Origin: Actinomycetota bacterium
Lineage (GTDB): Bacteria > Actinomycetota > Actinomycetes > Propionibacteriales > Propionibacteriaceae
NCBI GenBank assembly: GCA_016213595.1
Contig: JACRAA010000230.1
Coordinates: 1-8,237 of the forward strand
Length of the DNA stretch: 8,237 nucleotides
Direction: 5' to 3'
This document shows positions 4,295 to 8,237 of the stretch, piece after piece. The translations under genes were made by a program, and so were the position numbers. The notes under the pieces were generated by a model, which worked only from the letters and a program-made list of their open reading frames with translations, ran no database searches and had not been told where the DNA came from. The stretch's first letter is position 1, and each line of letters starts with the position of its first letter.

Positions 4295-6394
4295 GTGAGC
4301 ACCGAACTGTCCTCCCGTCCCCGGGCCCGCGCCCCTCAGGCGCTGGGACACGACTACGAGGCGAGGCACCTGCTGGTCCTGGAGGGTCTCGAGGCTGTAC
4401 GGAAGCGGCCCGCGATGTACATCGGGTCCACGGACACCAAGGGCCTCATGCACTGCCTGTGGGAGATCATCGACAACTCCGTCGACGAGGCGCTCGCGGG
4501 CTTCGGCGACAGGATCGAGGTCGAGCTCCGCCACGACCACTCGATCTTCGTGGCTGACCACGCCCGAGGCGTCCCGGTCGACACCCATCCCGCCACAGGC
4601 CTGTCCGGTGTCGAGGTCGTCTACACCAAGCTCCACGGGGGCGGGAAGTTCGGCGGCGGCGCGTACAGCGCGACCGGTGGACTGCATGGAGTAGGCGCCT
4701 CCGTGGTCAACGCGCTCTCGAGCCGCCTCGACGTGGAGGTCGACCGGGCCGGGGCCACGTACGCGATGAGCTTCCGTCGCGGCACGCCCGGCGTCTTCGA
4801 CGGCGACGGCCCCGATGCGCCGTTCACGCCCGGAGGCGAGCTTCGAAAGGTACGGCGCGTGGCGCGGGGGGTGACCGGCACCAGGGTGCAGTACTGGCCC
4901 GACCGTCAGATCTTCCTGCCCGACGCGCAGCTGGCCTGGGACTCGCTCCTCAACCGGGCCCGGCAGACGAGCTTCCTCATCCCGGGCCTCGAGATCTCGG
5001 TCACCGACGCGCGCGGGGCCCAGCCGGTCACCGAGATCTTCAAGCATGACGGCGGCATCGCCGAGTTCTGCGACTTCCTCGCCCACGACCAGGCCGTGAC
5101 GGAGATCATCCGGCTGCGGGGGAGCGACCAGTTCACGGAGACCGTACCGATGATGGACGACTCGGGCTCCATGACGCCCACGGACGTCGACCGTGACCTC
5201 GACGTCGACATCGCACTGCGCTGGGGCACCGGCTACGACACGGTCATGCAGTCGTTCGTCAACATCATCGCCACGCCCAAGGGCGGGACGCACCAGCAGG
5301 GCTTCGAACGCGGGCTCGTGAAGGCGTTCCTGCGCGGCCTGGACGGCACCCGGATCATGAAGGCCGGCGAAGAGCTGCTCAAGGACGACATCCTCGAGGG
5401 CATGACCGCCGTCGTCACCGTACGGCTGGCGGAGCCGCAGTTCGAGGGGCAGACGAAGGAGGTGCTCGGTACGCCCGCTGTCGCGCGCATCACGGCGCGC
5501 ATCGTCGAGACCGAGCTCACCGCCTACCTCACCTCCACGAAGGCCGCGACCAAGGCGCAGGCCAGGGCCGTCATGGAGAAGGTCGTCAGCGCGGCGCGGA
5601 CGCGCGTGGCGGCGCGGACCCACAAGGAGGCTCAGCGGGCGAAGAGTGCCCTGGAGTCGTCGAGCCTGCCGCCGAAGCTGGCGGACTGCCGCTCGAGCGA
5701 CCCCGACCGCACGGAGCTGTTCATCGTCGAGGGCGACTCGGCGATGGGTACGGCCAAGCTGGCCCGCACCTCGGAGATCCAGGCGCTGCTGCCGATCCGC
5801 GGGAAGATCCTCAACGTCCAGCGGGCCTCCGTCACGGACATGCTCAAGAACGCGGAGTGCGCATCGATCATCCAGGTCGTCGGCGCCGGCTCGGGACGTA
5901 AGTTCGACCTCGAGCAGGCGCGGTACGGGACGATCATCTTCATGGCGGACGCCGACTCCGACGGCGCCCACATCCGCTGCCTCCTGGCGACGCTGTTCTT
6001 CAAGTACATGCGGCCGATGGTCGAGGCGGGCCGGGTCTACACGGCCGTACCGCCGCTGCACCGGTTCGAGATCTCGAACCCGAAGAAGGGCCAGGACAAG
6101 TACGTCTACACGTACAGCGACGCCGAGTACCAGCGGAAGGCGGCCGAGCTGACCAAGCGCGGCATCGCGTTCAAGGAGCCGCAGCGCTACAAGGGGCTGG
6201 GCGAGATGGACGCCGACCAGCTGGCCGATACGACGATGTCCCCTCGCCACCGCACGCTGCGCAGGCTGACGGTCGACGACGCGGAAGCGGCCGCCTCGAC
6301 GTTCGAGATGCTCATGGGCAACGACGTGGCGCCGCGCAAGGAGTTCATCATCGAGGGTGCGTACGCACTCGACGCCGAGCGCATCGACGCCTGA
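4295..6394 (+). CDS. parE: DNA topoisomerase IV subunit B (ParE)
   Basis: ParE is the ATPase subunit of topoisomerase IV; with ParC it unlinks replicated chromosomes and relaxes supercoils. At 699 residues it is full length. The GHKL ATPase shows the N box EIIDNSVDEA (57-66, catalytic Glu57, Asn61), the ATP lid GGGKF (Lys118), GGLHGVGASVVNAL (128-141) and the transducer QTK loop (386-388). TOPRIM residues are Glu479 in VEGDSA and Asp552/Asp554 in DADSDG, followed by QRYKGLGEMD (630-639). The G1 box is odd: ADHARGVP (87-94) instead of DxGxG, so Ala90 replaces the first glycine and His89 the usual Asn/Asp, while Asp88 is kept. Ser555 replaces a usual Val. GTG 4295 is the first start after an in-frame stop and lacks a Shine-Dalgarno. 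Calling it ParE rather than GyrB rests on the DUF7455 neighbour, the nearby parC and the sequence style. Confidence 0.93.
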   Translation: MSTELSSRPRARAPQALGHDYEARHLLVLEGLEAVRKRPAMYIGSTDTKGLMHCLWEIIDNSVDEALAGFGDRIEVELRHDHSIFVADHARGVPVDTHPATGLSGVEVVYTKLHGGGKFGGGAYSATGGLHGVGASVVNALSSRLDVEVDRAGATYAMSFRRGTPGVFDGDGPDAPFTPGGELRKVRRVARGVTGTRVQYWPDRQIFLPDAQLAWDSLLNRARQTSFLIPGLEISVTDARGAQPVTEIFKHDGGIAEFCDFLAHDQAVTEIIRLRGSDQFTETVPMMDDSGSMTPTDVDRDLDVDIALRWGTGYDTVMQSFVNIIATPKGGTHQQGFERGLVKAFLRGLDGTRIMKAGEELLKDDILEGMTAVVTVRLAEPQFEGQTKEVLGTPAVARITARIVETELTAYLTSTKAATKAQARAVMEKVVSAARTRVAARTHKEAQRAKSALESSSLPPKLADCRSSDPDRTELFIVEGDSAMGTAKLARTSEIQALLPIRGKILNVQRASVTDMLKNAECASIIQVVGAGSGRKFDLEQARYGTIIFMADADSDGAHIRCLLATLFFKYMRPMVEAGRVYTAVPPLHRFEISNPKKGQDKYVYTYSDAEYQRKAAELTKRGIAFKEPQRYKGLGEMDADQLADTTMSPRHRTLRRLTVDDAEAAASTFEMLMGNDVAPRKEFIIEGAYALDAERIDA

Positions 6395-6455
6395 CCGCAG
6401 CCGTCCAGCGGACTCCGGCTTGCCAGCGGGAGGCCTGCACCGGTAGGACGGACCG

Positions 6456-6950
6456 GTGACCGGAGACTTCGACGACCTTCTTGCCGCCAACGCTCGCTAC
6501 TCCACGCAGGCGCCCCGGAACTTCGACGGCATCGCCCACGCAGGGATCGCCGTGGTGACCTGCATGGACTCACGGCTGCAGCCGCTCGAGATGCTCGGCC
6601 TGTTCCTGGGTGAGGCCAAGATCCTGCGGACGCCGGGGGGCAGGGTCACCCCGGACGCCCTTGTCGGCTGCGTGCTGGGCGCCCACCTGCTCCAGGTCGA
6701 CCGGATCCTCGTCATCGCCCACACCCGCTGCGCGATGGCGAGCGGATCCGACGACGAGATCCGCGCGCGGGTGCTCGAGCAGACCGGTACGGACCTGGGC
6801 GACCTGAGGATCGGTGCGACCGTGGACCAGGAGCCCGCTCTGGCGTCCGACGTGGAGCTGCTCCGCACCCACCCCGCCCTCGCCGGCCGAGTCGCGGTGG
6901 GCGGGTTCCTGTACGACGTCGACAGCGGTCTCCTCCGTCAGCTCGTCTAG
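6456..6950 (+). CDS. Beta-class carbonic anhydrase
   Basis: A 164-residue enzyme of the short actinobacterial beta-carbonic anhydrase type, which interconverts CO2 and bicarbonate with a zinc ion in the cytoplasm. The zinc ligands are visible: Cys36 in CMDSR (36-40), and His89 and Cys92 in HTRC (89-92); Asp38 and Arg40 form the conserved pair next to the metal. The more common HTxCG is here HTRCAM, which I recall as usual for this actinobacterial subgroup. The start is GTG, the first after TAG at 6444-6446, with a purine-rich AGGACGG four bases upstream. It lies 61 nt after parE in the same direction and may be co-transcribed with it. It converges on parC with a 17-nt gap. No signal peptide is present. 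Confidence 0.88.
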   Translation: MTGDFDDLLAANARYSTQAPRNFDGIAHAGIAVVTCMDSRLQPLEMLGLFLGEAKILRTPGGRVTPDALVGCVLGAHLLQVDRILVIAHTRCAMASGSDDEIRARVLEQTGTDLGDLRIGATVDQEPALASDVELLRTHPALAGRVAVGGFLYDVDSGLLRQLV

Positions 6951-6967
6951 GTACGAGGGCGCCCCCG

Positions 6968-8237
6968 CTACGCGATCGAGCGGGTCCCGATGCCGTCGAT
7001 GGGCTGGACCGCCGGGGTCCCGGAGCCGTCCCGACGCGAGTCCGGTGTCGGCAGCGTGATGGGGGAACCGGAGGCGGCCGCTGCGACCGCCGGGGCAGGT
7101 CCGACCCAGGCCTTCTGCAGGATGTCCTCACCCTTCAGGAAGCGGTGGCAGCGGACCCCGCCGGTCGCCCGGCCCTTGCTCGGGTACTCCGACAGGGCCG
7201 TCACCTTCACGGAGCCCGCGTCCGTGCCGGGCAGGGCGCTCGACGAGCCGGCGACAGTCACGACCTCGCTGTCATCGAGGGGTACGGCTCCGAAGAAGAC
7301 GACCTTGGCGCCCTTGGCCAGGTTGACGCCGGCGATGCCGCCGCCCGAGCGGCCCTGCGGCCGGACAGCGGTGGCGGGGAAGTGCAGCAGGGAGGCGTCG
7401 GATGTCACGAAGACCAGCTCGGCCGACTCTGACGTGAGCTCCACGGCCCCGACCACCTGGTCACCCGGCTCGAGCCGGATGACGTCCCACGAGTCCTTGC
7501 CGATGATCTCGGGGTTCACCCGTTTGACGACGCCACGCTCGGTGCCGACGGCCCAGACACCTGTCTCGCCGTCGAGGCGCGTCAGAGCCAGCACCCGTTC
7601 CCCGGCCTCCAGAGCGACGAGCTCCGCGACGGGGGAGCCGCCCTGGAGGTTCGGCGCGGATGCGAGCTGGGGGACGCCCGGCAGGTCGATGGCTGCGATC
7701 CGGATCACGCGGCCCAGCGACGTCAGGAGTCCCACGTCACCGTGGGTCGTCGTCCGGACGCTCGACGTCACGACGTCGTGCGCAACCCGGTGTCCACCGG
7801 TACCCGGGGGGTTCTCGCCGTCGAGGCGCGCGAGCAGGCCCGTCGAGGACAGCATGACGCGGCACGGGCCGTCCGGAACCACGAGCGGCTGGGCGCTCGC
7901 GGTCGCGGACATCGTCGCGCCCGACCCCGACAGCAGCACGGTCCTTCGGGGGGTGCCGAAAGTCTGAGCCACCTGGTCCAGCTCGTCGGACACGACCTGG
8001 GCCAGGCGGTGGGGGTCGTCGACGATCGCGACGAGCTCCTCGATGCGCCGTGCGAGCTCGTCGCGCTCGGACTCGAGGTCGAGGCTGGAGAACTTCGTGA
8101 GCCGCCGCAGCTGCATGTCCAGGATGTAGTTGGCCTGTACCTCGGAGAGGTCGAACACCTCCATGAGGCGGGCACTGGCGGCGCCGGCGTCGTCCGACGA
8201 GCGGATGATCGCGATGACGTCGTCGATGTCGACGATC
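6968..8237 (-). CDS. parC: DNA topoisomerase IV subunit A (ParC), 5' part outside the window
   Basis: The C-terminal 422 codons of the DNA-cleaving, DNA-wrapping subunit of topoisomerase IV, partner of ParE. The open frame runs to the window edge (first full codon 8236-8234), so the ATG at 8164 is internal and the catalytic tyrosine lies outside. The visible part starts with the tail of the breakage-reunion domain: IDDVIAIIRSSDD, RLMEVFDLSEVQANYILDMQLRRLT and a charged coiled-coil stretch. A beta-pinwheel C-terminal domain follows from roughly fragment residue 150, with repeats such as PQGRSGGGIAGVNL and KGRATGGVRCHRF. I see no GyrA box (QRRGGKG), which favours ParC over GyrA. A low-complexity Ala/Pro/Ser-rich tail ends the protein. 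Its 3' end faces the carbonic anhydrase gene with no obvious terminator between them. Confidence 0.92.
   Translation of the reverse strand, partial: IVDIDDVIAIIRSSDDAGAASARLMEVFDLSEVQANYILDMQLRRLTKFSSLDLESERDELARRIEELVAIVDDPHRLAQVVSDELDQVAQTFGTPRRTVLLSGSGATMSATASAQPLVVPDGPCRVMLSSTGLLARLDGENPPGTGGHRVAHDVVTSSVRTTTHGDVGLLTSLGRVIRIAAIDLPGVPQLASAPNLQGGSPVAELVALEAGERVLALTRLDGETGVWAVGTERGVVKRVNPEIIGKDSWDVIRLEPGDQVVGAVELTSESAELVFVTSDASLLHFPATAVRPQGRSGGGIAGVNLAKGAKVVFFGAVPLDDSEVVTVAGSSSALPGTDAGSVKVTALSEYPSKGRATGGVRCHRFLKGEDILQKAWVGPAPAVAAAASGSPITLPTPDSRRDGSGTPAVQPIDGIGTRSIA

Noticed and set aside
4040..6490. 816-residue open frame on the minus strand across parE
   Set aside because: Long antisense frames are normal opposite G/C-rich genes. 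It covers the whole ParE gene and the promoter region and shows low-complexity composition without domains.
8162..8164. ATG at 8164 as the start of the topoisomerase A-subunit gene
   Set aside because: The same frame stays open to the window edge and encodes the conserved IDDVIAIIRSSDD segment upstream, so this Met is internal and the gene is cut by the window.

Overview
This window is a piece of a high-GC actinomycete chromosome. The evidence is the strong G/C third-position bias, GTG starts, a Tat-exported protein, an actinobacterial DUF7455 zinc-ribbon gene divergent from a topoisomerase IV parE, and a parC nearby. Propionibacteriales (Nocardioidaceae-like) is a guess that the sequence alone cannot confirm.

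Layout, left to right. (1) 169-1497 (+): a Tat-secreted protein with an (alpha/alpha)6-toroid glycosidase-like body and unknown substrate. (2) 1526-2806: an accessory-looking module. A 313-residue protein with an AbiEi-type winged-helix N-terminus and a PD-(D/E)XK nuclease C-terminus (1726-2667, +) sits between two related 88-bp near-perfect palindromes (1526-1613 and 2719-2806). Two DnaA-box-like 9-mers lie between the left palindrome and the gene. (3) 2864-3718 (-): an aldo/keto reductase with an intact catalytic tetrad, between two hairpin terminators. (4) 3849-4043 (-): a 64-residue DUF7455 zinc-binding protein followed by a strong UUCG-loop terminator. (5) 4044-4294: a divergent regulatory region with an 8-bp inverted repeat and a possible leaderless promoter for parE. 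(6) 4295-6394 (+): parE, ATPase/TOPRIM subunit of topoisomerase IV, with an atypical ATP-binding G1 box (DHARG instead of DxGxG). (7) 6456-6950 (+): a small beta-carbonic anhydrase. (8) 6968 to the right edge (-): parC, lacking its 5' part, converging on the carbonic anhydrase gene with a 17-nt gap.

The right half (DUF7455, parE, carbonic anhydrase, parC) looks like stable core genome: ParE and ParC together form the topoisomerase that decatenates chromosomes. The left half is more variable. The most unusual structure is the AbiEi-nuclease gene bracketed by matched palindromes, which reads like a small solitary element or domesticated cassette. The second point of interest is the substituted ATP-site motif in ParE. 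No tRNA, rRNA, CRISPR array, recognisable transposase or integrase was seen.
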